A program made the position numbers and the translations under genes. Below the pieces are notes generated by a model that saw nothing but the letters and a program-made list of their open reading frames with translations, was not told the origin of the DNA and made no database searches. Below, one piece after another: positions 52,322 through 62,879 of a stretch of DNA of 64,000 nt (position 1 is its first letter; each line of letters opens with the position of its first letter). Source of the stretch: Nephrocerus scutellatus. Lineage: Eukaryota > Arthropoda > Insecta > Diptera > Pipunculidae. The DNA lies in the NCBI GenBank assembly GCA_947095585.1, contig OX352763.1:21873462-21937461 (forward strand), in the 5' to 3' direction.

Positions 52322-52672
52322 AGGGCCAACTATAATGGACTTGAGTTGGATTAATTTAGTTGATGTGAACGACTCATAACATGCAAATCGTATGCTGTGA
52401 CCATAATGTGATTTTTGTTCGGTTTCGTCAAATGGTCGTTAACTTACGTGGGACTAAGCAAGGTGTCAATGAAGTGAGACAATCGATGTGCGGAAATTTG
52501 ACAACTGAGAGAAATTGTGTGAAACGGAAATTCGACAACTGAGAGAAATTGTGTGAAATGCAAGTATATGCTGAAGTTTATTATGGGTAAATTAAAGAAT
52601 GAGAGAAATTAGATAATTAAGTTCGGTATTGTCGTAAGAACAAACCCTCTGCAGCACATTATAGTTGGCCCT
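52322..52672. mobile_element. Harbinger-type MITE (351 bp)
   Basis: Perfect 16-bp terminal inverted repeats AGGGCCAACTATAATG (52,322-52,337) and CATTATAGTTGGCCCT (52,657-52,672) are flanked by the 3-bp duplication TTA (52,319-52,321 and 52,673-52,675). A TTA duplication with GGGCC-type ends is typical of PIF/Harbinger. No coding. A 34-bp tandem duplication (52,491 and 52,525) lies inside. Perfect ends suggest it is younger than most elements here. Confidence 0.85.
52491..52558. repeat. 34-bp tandem duplication in the MITE
   Basis: CGGAAATT(T/C)GACAACTGAG continuing AGAAATTGTGTGAAA occurs twice in direct succession with one difference. Confidence 0.9.
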
Positions 52673-52679
52673 TTAGGGT

Positions 52680-55560
52680 TCAAAACCTTAACGAAAGTAA
52701 ATTGAATTGTGTAACCCACTGCTGTCAATATTTTAAGAACTAACCATCTCCCCCTCCCAACTTTAATTGCATTTCTATGACTTACCAGAAAATATCAAAT
52801 GTCCACAATTTGTATTTTGGTTGTTTTCTGTTGTAACGATGAGTTTTTATTCCTTAGCGGTTGTATTGTAGTGTCATAGATCCAACGTTGTTGGTTTTTT
52901 GTTTGATTTACTTTTGTAATTGTGGTTGTAATTATTGTTGTAGTTATATAATTACAATTTATCGCTTACTCCTTCAAAAAATTATTTTTCTCAAAAGTTT
53001 TTCGCAGTCAATTTCTTTACTTGTTTTTGTTTCGGTAATAACTCAAAAGAAATCGCGAAATTTGATGTTTAAAAACTGACAGGTCCAGAAGACACCAACA
53101 CTTTTAAACAACTGTCAAAAATTATTATTTTGATGATGAGGGATGAGAGCAACTATGATTGTGACGGGCGCGCGACAACTCAAAAATAATAACACCGAAA
53201 TTGAATTTTTTTTTGTTGGTTTTTATTTTTCCTCCTTCTCCGTTGTAGAACTTAAAAAGTGCTCTTATTTTTGTTTTTGATTTTTCCAAAATTAATCCAA
53301 ATTGTAATTTTTGATAAAAAAAAAAACTACACAACAAAAATTTCTTCGACGCGCCGCAATGTAAACAGAAATTTTCTCGTCAATAGTCACAATATTGACG
53401 GAGAAGAAAATTTTGTGTTGTTGGTTTGGTTTGGTTTTTGGTCCTGTGTTTAGTGTATATTTATTTTATAAATTCAATTATTATGCAGGAAATTCGCGAA
53501 AGTGTAATTTTTTACATGAATCCAAAAACAAAACTATGAGTTTTTCTCTGACTGGAGGGTGATGAATTTTTCAATCGTTATCTTAAAGTGAAATTGAATA
53601 TTATCCGTTCATGAAGCGAATTTTCACAAATTTCCTTTTTGTGAAAAACATTTATTTTATATTATTAGTTGGTTTTTTGTTGTTTTGTTAATTATTTACA
53701 TGTGAATATTTATTTTGGGTAAAATTTCCGATTATTTACACAAGAAAACAGCGACGACGACGAAAAAATAATCCATCCAAAATGTGACACGAAGGTTTTT
53801 GACAGAAGTTTTGACAGAATTTTTTTTTAAAGAGGGGAAGAGGAGAATGCATAGCTGCGACGAATGCGATTGTTTGTTTTTTTTCCTTCTCGTTTTTATG
53901 TTTAATGATTTTTTTGTCGTTATTTTTGTTATTGAGAAAATTGATATTGCATTAAAAATTCAAGTTATTATTCTGTTTCACACACACACATCCCAACAAA
54001 ACTTAACCTTTTTTCCACACTATAATTTCACAAAATTAAATCAAAGTTTCTCGTTTTCGTTTTTTCTTTTGTTTTTTATTTTATTTATTCTTCTTTTCTT
54101 CTAATTTTTATGATTTCTGCAAAAGTAAAAAGAATATTGAAAGGATTTCCGCGCGCGCACTCACTAAAAAACACACGAACACTGAAGAAAAAAAACACCG
54201 AAATTCGCGGCAAATGTGTTAATGGAATTGGACAAAAAAAAATCCCAAAAATTATTTGCAAAATTCTCTGACCAAAATAAACAAAGCTACTAATAATAAA
54301 GTCCTTTTTCTTATCCGGAAGACTCGCTACAAACACACGGTGTCGGTGATATCAGAAGCCAAATCAGATAACGAATATAGCGAATGCACCGCATATCCAA
54401 GTCGGCCAACAGTCAGTAATTTTCAGTAAGAAAGTTCTGTGTCCTGCCTGCACAACCGCCGAATTGCGACGACGGAAAAATTCGTTAAAATAAAAAAATA
54501 ACAACAATCCAATAAATTGAGGAAAGAAAACGCGGCGTCTCGCGAACTTTTTTTTCTTTGCCCTTTTCACTTTGCGGTGTTCTTCCAGCTTCTGGGAAAT
54601 TCTCACAAGCAACGCAGTATTAGTGCAATTATTTCTATGAGTCCAGGAACGACGAAGAGCACCGGCGAATATGAATGAATGATGAATGTGGCGGCGCCGC
54701 CATTCGTATAGTGATGGTCCTCTTCTTCAGTACAAATTCAATTGCATCCAAAAATTCACAACTTAAAGAAGGAGGAGGTACACTCCCTAGCCTGTAGTCC
54801 CTACGATAAACAATCGCAACGCAACGCAACTGTTGACTGGAAATTGCCGAATTTTTTGTTACACGGCGACTGCGACTGCACTTCCGGTTGCACATGCAGT
54901 GTATAGTGTGAGTGACAGTTGATGTTGTTGGCGATATAACAAATCCTTCTAAAGAAATTTTCTTTCCTGACTGACTGACCGCGGGGTTTTACTTTTTATT
55001 TTTTGTTTTATTTTTTTTTTGTTGAATTTTTACTCCTTTTTTAATTCATAGATAATAATTTTTTTTCTTAAAAAAAAGTAAAAACTTTTCTATTTGTTGT
55101 AGATGATAAAAATTTTTAATTTTTAGCCGTTGCTCTACGTATAGATAGACACGAAAAGAGAGCAGGCGGCAACAGCGACTTGTATCGAACTGACGAGACA
55201 CTACTGACTGACGACTTGGAGGTTCCGAACGTTTTGCGGATTAGATAGAACAACAGAACGTCGAGGAGCGCGCAGCTAAAAATCAAACGAAAGTGTACTA
55301 CCAAGTACCACACACGTACCGCGTATGTACTATGTTTGTACGTACGAGACGACGACGACGACACAACCAACGATGATGACGGTGACGACACGACGGCAAC
55401 GGCGACGAAGAACGAGCAACCGAAACGACCGAATGAACGAACGCATTTGTACAACCACTGCGTTTTGCAGTTCAGTATCGAAGAGTCTCGGAATCGGAAT
55501 CGAAATTGTGGTCGGAGGAGCCCAAAGCGCCTCATCGTCATCATCATATCGCATCAACAT
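52680..55560 (-). promoter_or_regulatory. leader/promoter-like domain, minus strand, transposon-free
   Basis: About 2.9 kb without recognisable transposons. On minus it has the style of long fly 5' leaders: AAAACAAAAGAAAAAACGAA, GTGTGGAAAAAAGGTTAAG and AAACAAAAACAAGTAAAG. Initiator-like sequences include CTCGTCAGTTCGATACAAG (about 55,190), CCGCGGTCAGTCAGTCAGG (54,970) and CTGTCAGTTTTTAAAC (53,075). CG-rich patches occur at 54,655-54,900 (ACCGGAAGTG, GGCGGCGCCGCC) and 55,115-55,560. The coding part would lie further left, beyond the transposon-rich DNA. No ATG-led frame here has a domain. This is inference from composition and motif style. Confidence 0.35.
55347..55363. repeat. (GAC)n microsatellite
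   Basis: Five GAC units within the CG-rich patch. Confidence 0.8.
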
Positions 55561-58319
55561 AGTACACACACACACTTACACGCACACACATTCATAGAAA
55601 TACCTAACGCTCCTTGTTCAACCCGCCCCACCGACAAAACTTCCAATGCATTTCACAAAACAACTAAAATGTTCTTTGAGATTCACAAAGGCACACAGAG
55701 AGGCACCACAGAGGCTCTTCTTTCCACCGAAACACTGCCTAACAAAATAACAGCACTCACTCACACAAGCCTCACACTCTTTCCCAGACGAAACTTCCAT
55801 CCGAGAGCATTCGCATATGCACTCTTTTGCCAATAACAGCGTGCATTCTCTTACTCATTCACTCGTTCTCTAATGCAACAAAAAAAAATTACTATTGCTT
55901 CTGCTCACATCATCATCGAACGACTTTCATACAACAGACGATCAAGCGAAACGATGGCAAAAAAAAAATTGCTAAATGCCAATATTCAAGGCACACAACA
56001 CGCAGAGAACAGAAAACAAAACACAACAAGCAATGTTTCAGTCTTCAAAGCCAGATCCCCCTACCAATTTGCACCAAAAAAATATATTCATGTTTCTATC
56101 AACATGTATGTGATGTTGCATGCAGGAGAATTTTGTTGTTGCCGGTTTTCCACACTGCCGACTGCCATTGCAAATGCAAATATGCATTTTCTCTTCCAAT
56201 CCTTCTCTTAAATGGAAACTTTTGCTATTTGTTTACATATTTCTTGATAATGTCATACCTATTCAGCTTCGCCTCATATGGCTCAATGTTCAATGCAACA
56301 TTTGCCATTAAAAAAAGGCAACAACAAAAAAAAATCCCACTACCTTCATATGATGAGAAAGCTTAACAAGAGCTTACTTGCAATTTTTGTTCATGTGTGT
56401 GTGTGGAATTGTAGCATTATCCTGTTGATGCCTTACGGCGATGTTGCATTAAATTAAAAGGAGTAGGTAGTAGCAGCATGTTGATAGTCATTTGTTCCAA
56501 TGCAATGTGATGCGAATGCATCAAACACCTGTTTGAAATCGCATGCTGCCAACAATTCATTCGTATCAACATTTGCACTTCACATCGGTATCGTAAAAAG
56601 CTCAACCAACTAATTCCTTACATTTGTGCACAAAATTCTACCAAATTCAAGCCACGCAATGAAATAAAAAAAATACAAAAAGCGCACATTTTTTTCCAGG
56701 TTTTGATAACGTAATTCAGGATGAGCATACCCCGTCGCGACGTCGAAACTTTCATTGGCAACCAAAATACCACGGCAAATTTTGCAACTGTCTTTTATCT
56801 CTTATTCTCTATTTTTTTATGTGCAAAAATATGGCAACAAACAAAGTGAGTGCAAAAAATATAAAAGAACAAGAGATGAAAGATTTTCGCAGAATCGGCC
56901 TTAGCATTACTTTGTAGCTTTGAACAACAACAAGTTATCACAAAATCGTATTTTTTTTTTAATTACCTACAAAAAGAACAAAAAACTTTCTACACTCGTG
57001 AGAGAGAGAAAACCACAAATTAGTTATTTACCAAACAAATAAAAATGCTTTCTATATCAAACACTGAAAGGCTGTCGTTAAAATGAATATAAATTTGAAA
57101 GATGGAAGCATACGCTTAAGACGAATATAATTTTCACAATTTTTTTCTAATGTCGCTCCGCACCACAATTCACGCACGCAGCACTCGTTTAACTTTTCAA
57201 AAATATTCATCGCCAATTTCACTTCACATGGACTTCATACATACACGCACTAACACATTTACAATTCGCAAAAATAAAAGATTTTTTTTTTATTGAAAAA
57301 TAAACAAAAAAAATTGCAACATTTTGAAAGCCCAACATAAGCACAAGCTCTCTGGCTCATATTCTGCTCAGCTACTCTTGACTTGAGTTCTGTTGATTCA
57401 ATGTCAAGTTTTGTTCTTGTTGTGTTTTTGCCTGAAAAACAATGCAAACCTCATACACATACGCTGATTGTTCCCACAATGCCAATCGAACAGAATTCTG
57501 TGCGAATTCTCTTTTAATATATTTCTCTTTCTCTGATGATGTTGCGAAAAAATATAACAATTATTTGGACTGAGCATCAATTTCATGATACACGGCAAGC
57601 AAATCGGCAACACGCACGTCGGTCTATGCATAATTATCTCTCTTCTCAATTCAAACTCAACACAATGATACCCGTTCAAAATATAGAGTCCACTTATAGT
57701 ATTCACCATTCAGCAAAATTTGCAAATTCGCAATAATTCACCTAAACACTTCAATGTACTAATCAGCTGGACAGCTTGAGTGTGTGCGAAACGTCAACAT
57801 CACAAAACAGTCTCTAGAGAAGGTTTTGCACTATCCCCATACCCACTCTACTCAACCAATGTTCATATTAGCAAAAAGAAACGCAGAATCTCTTTTCGGT
57901 TGAATTCGTTCTAGCATTGTGTTCCACGTTTTTATTTTTTTTTTTGTGGTCACTTTTGCCGGCGAATTTATTATTTACTCCTTTTTGCACACACCTGTTT
58001 CATGCATTAATGCTATGCGTGTGACTGAATGACTGACTGTCCATTGAGAGAAATATTTTGGGAGGTATACGCACATAAATTTGTTGGAACCAAAAATTAA
58101 AAAAAAAATATGGCATCATAAAGACACAGAGCGGAACCAGAAAAAATAATTGTTATAAAGTTTACTTCTTCAGTATTTAACAAATTTCTTCAGTCTTCAG
58201 AAACCTTTTGCAGGACTTCTGTGCTCGACATGTTGTACCTTTCGCTTACATCAAAATTTCTTCCAATTGGGGCAATAGTCTAAAAACAAAAACGAACAAA
58301 AAACACAACCCATAACAAT
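55561..58319. other. unassigned unique AT-rich DNA
   Basis: No transposon coding. CA/TC-rich stretches (55,560-55,850) and many A/T runs. Frames up to 179 codons (55,827-56,366) are Cys/Phe/His-rich without domain and are overlapped by others in different frames. It may belong to the upstream region of the putative minus-strand leader. Confidence 0.35.
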
Positions 58320-58344
58320 TTTGTTTTAGCGTTCTTGTGTTTGT

Positions 58345-59560
58345 TTGTGAGTTTGTCAGTTTGTGAATTTGTCAGTTTGTCCACTCGTATATCTCGACTT
58401 CTTTCAGTCAGAATTTGATGGGACATATTTTCAAATAATTGTATAGGGCTCGGCTTGCGATGGCGTTCGATTAAGATTTTTTTTAATCATAGAAGTAGTT
58501 TTAGCTAAAAAAGTATAAAAAAAACGTATTTTTTATTAAAATAAATTCCTTTTAATCTACAGAATTCAGTCCTTAGTCTCGCTTTACTATCTTATAAACT
58601 AAGATAGTAAAGCGGAGCTTCTCAGCTCGCCATATGGATAGTTGTAATTCAGTCAACACACTGAATTATTTTAAAAGCCCAATAGTAAACATTTAATTCA
58701 CAAAATTTTTTCTGTAAAAAAAAAGTTTTTTCTTATTTTTTTGGGGAATTTTTTATTTCTTAAAAAAACTTTTTTTTAAAAAAAAAAAACAAGGGTTATA
58801 GTCACATCTTTTTCCTACATAACGAATTTCATACGAATCGGTTGAGATATTGCTTGGTTCTCAATATATATGATTATCCCAGAATTGCCATAGGAATAAG
58901 TTTTATAGTCGCATCTTAGTCCTACATACTGAATTTCATACGAATCGCTTGAGAAATGGATTGGTCCACAAAATTCCATATTCCATATTGGCCAGATCCC
59001 AGAGTTTCCATAAAAAAAACTATTTTTTAAAAACAAATTTATTTTTTTACACGCGTCACACGCATCATACGCGCCATAATTGTTTTAAAACTAGCCTCAC
59101 TGAATTCTGACTGGTGGAAGCCGAGATATACGAGTTCCTACCAAAAACTTTCTACTGCTATAGACACACACGTATTCTGCTATGCGAGTGACTACATACA
59201 CCCATGTATGTATATTTAGTTGTAATTCAGTCTAAATACTAATTTGTCTTAGAAGCCTAATACATAACGTTACACATAACCGATTTCTGGAATAGACTGA
59301 AAAAACCACATTTTGCATTGCAAACTTTCAGAATTAAGGAAATCGATAGGGATGCGTAGATTGAGAAGTTTTTTTAGTTTTCTCAGGGGTAGTAACCCCT
59401 ATGAATGAAAAAATTACGTTATCGCAAGCCGAGCGCTAACCAATTCTTTTAAAATAATTCCCATCCAATTTTAACTGGTAGAAGCTAAGATATATGACAC
59501 GACAAACAAACGTACACCCGTACAAACGTACAAATGTACACTCATACACAATTTTCATGT
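58345..59560. repeat. foldback-like repeat with long diverged inverted arms
   Basis: The reverse complement of 58,352-58,468 (ATCGCAAGCCGAGCCCTATA, CCCATCAAATTCTGACTG, AAGTCGAGATATACGAG, GACAAACTGACAAA) matches 59,421-59,515 (ATCGCAAGCCGAGCGCTAAC, CCCATCCAATTTTAACTG, AAGCTAAGATATATGACA, GACAAACAAACG). A third partial arm (TGAATTCTGACTGGTGGAAG, CCGAGATATACGAG) lies at 59,096-59,135. Inside, TAGTTGTAATTCAGTC occurs at 58,640 and 59,217, and TTTCATACGAATCG occurs twice at 58,827 and 58,934. The inverted layout suggests a foldback element or two nearby opposite copies. Confidence 0.55.
58580..58614. repeat. perfect 15-bp hairpin
   Basis: CGCTTTACTATCTTA (58,580-58,594) and its exact complement (58,600-58,614) flank a 5-base loop TAAAC. 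It lies within the foldback-like repeat. Confidence 0.9.
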
Positions 59561-61365
59561 CCTCTGAATACAAGCTTCGCCCTTCGGGCTCCCAATAATC
59601 AAGAATTTACTATATTACTATTTATCTGTTTCATTGTGAGTTCCATTCTATTCACAACATTATGAATTCACAATTATGTAAGTCACTTGACATTCAGAAT
59701 CGATCATTCAGAATTTTCTACACAATATGTTTTGATAGTTATTTTCACTTGATTTGATGCCTAAGCTATACCAGTTATTAATGGTCTATGCCAATAAGTC
59801 AACGACGTTGAATGCGAAATTAAGAATTCTGGTTCGATTTTAAAAAGAACCTTAAACCACCACGGAAACACTTACTTGTCTCATTGTTACGAAATATTGA
59901 TGACGTTTTCTACGCATCGCGGACCGCATTATTAATTTTTTTACGTCACGCACAATCCAGTCACCTGCACCCCATCAACGAGTGAAAAAGCTCTTTCGCC
60001 GCATCGACGTACAGTAGACGTCGCATGCATCATTCGAATGCGGTCCTCACGCAAAATGTAGATGTGTTAGTGTAAGCGGGCAAAAGGATAACAGATTCGA
60101 TGGAAATGTTGAATGGATACGATGAACAGCAGTTGCGCCGCTTGTGTTTTTTGTTCGCTTTATCTGTTTTGTTTTTATTTCGATTTTCGCCTTTTACTCA
60201 GCAGAGCTTCGCTAAGGGTTGCTATCGTGCGAGAGTAGAAAATCCTTTGTCCTTTCGTTTAGAAGGGATTATGAAATTTGAAAGAGTATTAGTGAGAGAG
60301 CTGATTCTTTTTTGTTTTTTTTTTCTCAGTTTGTTTTGGTCTTTCTTCTTTGGCGTCGCATTGTAGTTGCTTTCTTTGTTTTGCTCGTCGTCGTCGTCAG
60401 TTGGATTAGGCGCAGTACTACGCTGCAACTTGATGCACTTAGCAACATGTTGCAGTTGCGATTTAACGGTTTTCTTTTTTTGTTTATATTCCAACCATTT
60501 GCCAGGGGTTGAGGGTATGTTGAAGATATTCGATTTTGCATGCGATTCTCCGTCGGCAAAATGTTATTCTGCCAACCGGCTGCTCGGTGTTTTTTTTTTT
60601 TTTTTTTGGCAAAAGAAATGCAAACGGAAAAAAGTGGAAAATGGTAAAATGGAAATACGTACCCATCACATATACCGGTACCTACCTATCTACTGTTACT
60701 CTTGTGCGTGGCAGTTATGTTTTTAATTTCGGGAGATAAGTGTGTGCAGAATATGCAAGTTAATGGGATATGATATTTGGCTAAGGACGACAATGGCGGG
60801 ATGGGGGACAGACCCTCATCAAAATGTTACTGAACTCTGTTACTGTAAGTGTGGTGTTTATTTCTTTTTTTATTTTAATTTTGTTTTTGTTTTTGTTGTT
60901 GTTTTTGATAGTTAGCTATGCATGTATGTAGTCCGCCTTATTGTTATACATCAAGGATTCAAGAAAGGACCAAATGGTGTATTTAATGTGAGAAAGAAAG
61001 TAAAGAAGCGGTGCGTGTCGCGTTCGTGCTGAGCATTTTTCGGCTGCAGGTGTTGAACTCTCATGAAGTTTTATTTTTGTTTTTGGTGAATTATTCGCGA
61101 GTCCTTTTCGAATAAAATAAATTTATTCTTTTTTTAAAGAAAAAAATCGATTTTTTTGTACAAACATAAATGAGGTGTCAATTTCAAGTAATAGACACCG
61201 AGTTTTCTAATCGCACCAGTCTCTGGAGTTGTTCTGGCAATTTTAACAATTGCCGAGTGTTTCCCATAGCGTTGTTTTAATTGAATTGGATTGTACCTAT
61301 GTACCTGCTATATATTATTAACTTTCCGTCGGCATGGTTCTGTCTTTCGTTCGTTTGTTCGGTAG
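59561..61365. other. unassigned unique DNA
   Basis: No transposon coding. The CG-containing stretch 59,900-60,060 (CGTCACGC, CATCGACGTACAGTAGACGT) stands out from the T-rich surroundings and may be regulatory. Frames at 60,100-60,739 are Phe/Leu-rich products of T runs. Confidence 0.35.
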
Positions 61366-61520
61366 TGAAATCTTGCGATCAATTTTTAACCCACTTTCCA
61401 AGGCCCGATTTTATTGAAACTTTGCACACATTTCTATTTGCGGTGACAATACTTTCTGTTAAAAATTGGTATTGATTGAGCCCCAGGGTCGTGGGGCTCC
61501 CATACAATTTAATTTTTAAA
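61366..61520 (+). repeat. dispersed repeat B, copy 2
   Basis: GAAATCTTGCGATCAATTTT, then AAGGCCCGATTTTATTGAAA and CTTTGCACACAT; the second member of the pair with 32,090-32,235. It ends around GTGGGGCTCCCATACAATTT. Confidence 0.65.
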
Positions 61521-61984
61521 TCATGCCATATATCGGCATCAGAAATCGCCATATTATAATGACTGTGTGGTGCTTTACAATTTGGGTTTGTTTTTGTGTG
61601 TAACCACAGAGCATGCATGAGTTTTAATTTTTTTCAGTATTTATAGTGGAATTCTTGTTATTAAAGAATAAATTTTAATTTTTATGGGTTGTTTTTTTGT
61701 AGTTTGTCGTTAAAGCGTCACCGCACACTATCTAATTGACACATTTGATCAAAAGCGTTGCTATATACACAGAATTATTCGTTTTGGCATGCTAACCCAT
61801 CAAGGAATGAATACTTGACTGATTTTAAGTAAAAATTAAAAAAAAAACTCCCACAAAATACTACTCTAAACAGATATTATAACTTCTTAACTATTTAGCC
61901 ACAACCTAAATACATATTCTCAGCATGAAGGACAAATCCTTTTTTGGGTTAATCGTTATTAGAAGTACCTACCTATATGGTGTA
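61521..61984. other. unassigned non-coding DNA
   Basis: AT-rich, with no motif or repeat recognised. Confidence 0.4.
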
Positions 61985-62130
61985 TTTTTTTAAGGTTGAA
62001 ACTCAAGATGGGAGTCCCACAAGGAGGGGTTCTCTCTCCCATCTTATTTAATTTCTATGTCTCGATGCACCCTACTCCCCCTACTGGCTTTAAATTGATC
62101 AATTACGCTGATGATCGTTCAAATTAAAAA
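61985..62130 (+). mobile_element. LINE RT scrap (same type as 37,295)
   Basis: The frame RLKLKMGVPQGGVLSPILFN then FYVSMHPTPPTGFKLINYAD and DRS holds the GVPQGGVLSPILFN motif identical to that at 37,365-37,410 and an intact YADD box. It supplies the segment missing in the 37 kb copy. It ends at a tandem repeat. Confidence 0.8.
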
Positions 62131-62144
62131 AAACCAGACCATAT

Positions 62145-62379
62145 CGAGACGACTTGCACCATCATGTTGGTATAAACAAAGCGTTCTCTTTGTGAAACGG
62201 GAGTAGTACCTAGAATTGTTTTAGGAATCTTCCAAGTATGGTAGGTCGGTTGTAGTCTTCTTCGAGACGACTTGCACCATCATGTTGATATAAACAAAGC
62301 GTTCTCTTTGTGTATCGGGAGTAGTACCTAGACTTGTTTTAGGAATCTTCCAAGTCGGTTGTAGTCTTGATGGAAGTAA
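62145..62379 (+). repeat. 118-bp tandem duplication
   Basis: CGAGACGACTTGCACCATCA starts at 62,145 and again at 62,263; both units continue with AACAAAGCGTTCTCTTTGTG, GGGAGTAGTACCTAGA and TTTTAGGAATCTTCCAAG. The second unit lacks ~8 bp (ATGGTAGG). AACAAAGC...CTTTGT forms a small hairpin in each. Confidence 0.85.
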
Positions 62380-62429
62380 TAAGGGAATGATTAGGCTAAC
62401 AAAACCTACCTACGACAGCCCAAATGTTT

Positions 62430-62670
62430 AAACGCTAATTCGATGGTGAAACGATGATTCCTTTTTTGGCTCTGTGTCTTCAGATTCTTATCGGTGATGA
62501 TTATGGAAGTTGGTATTTCCATCACCCGTGAAAAGCGACTCATCTGTTAATGACATTTTTGTGATAAACGAATCATCATCAAAATGCCGTTCCAACAACC
62601 AGTTGCAAAGTTTCAATCATTTTGGCAGATCTGCTGTTGATAATAACTCCTGAACTGGTTCGGTTGCTTT
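62430..62670 (-). mobile_element. Tc1/mariner-like (DUF4817-associated type) transposase fragment
   Basis: Minus frame: PKATEPVQELLSTADLPK, stop, LKLCNWLLERHFDDDSFITK, MSLTDESLFTGDGNTNFHNH and HRxESEDTEPKKESSFHHR. The order QxLxxxDxxxRxxFCxWLLxR...FxxxVLFTDESTFTxxGxxNxHNxHxWxxENPH is that of a common insect transposase-like family related to Tc1/mariner and often annotated with DUF4817. The first catalytic Asp (TDES) is kept; the later catalytic residues are not present. Stops present. Confidence 0.65.
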
Positions 62671-62879
62671 TGGCTGAATAGTTTAAAAGTTATGACTCAA
62701 TATCTGTTTATGGTAGTACAGGATTTTTCAATAAGGATATAACAATTTTGTATTTAAATAAAACACAAAATAATTGAGATATCTGTCTGAAATGCATTAC
62801 AGGTGTAGTATAGATGTTATGTTTATGTATATGCATAAGATAGGTACTCACAAAACATACATGCCCCGACAAGAACTAA

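Noticed and set aside
55336..55836. 166-codon plus-strand frame starting with an Asp/Thr-rich stretch
   Set aside because: It is driven by GAC/GAT repeats and CA-rich DNA, shows no domain, and is overlapped by equally long frames in other phases and on minus. I treat it as chance in CG-patch DNA.
55827..56366. 179-codon plus-strand frame, Cys/Phe/His-rich
   Set aside because: No recognisable fold or motif and low-complexity AT-driven composition. Length alone in AT-rich DNA with few TAA/TAG in one phase is not enough.
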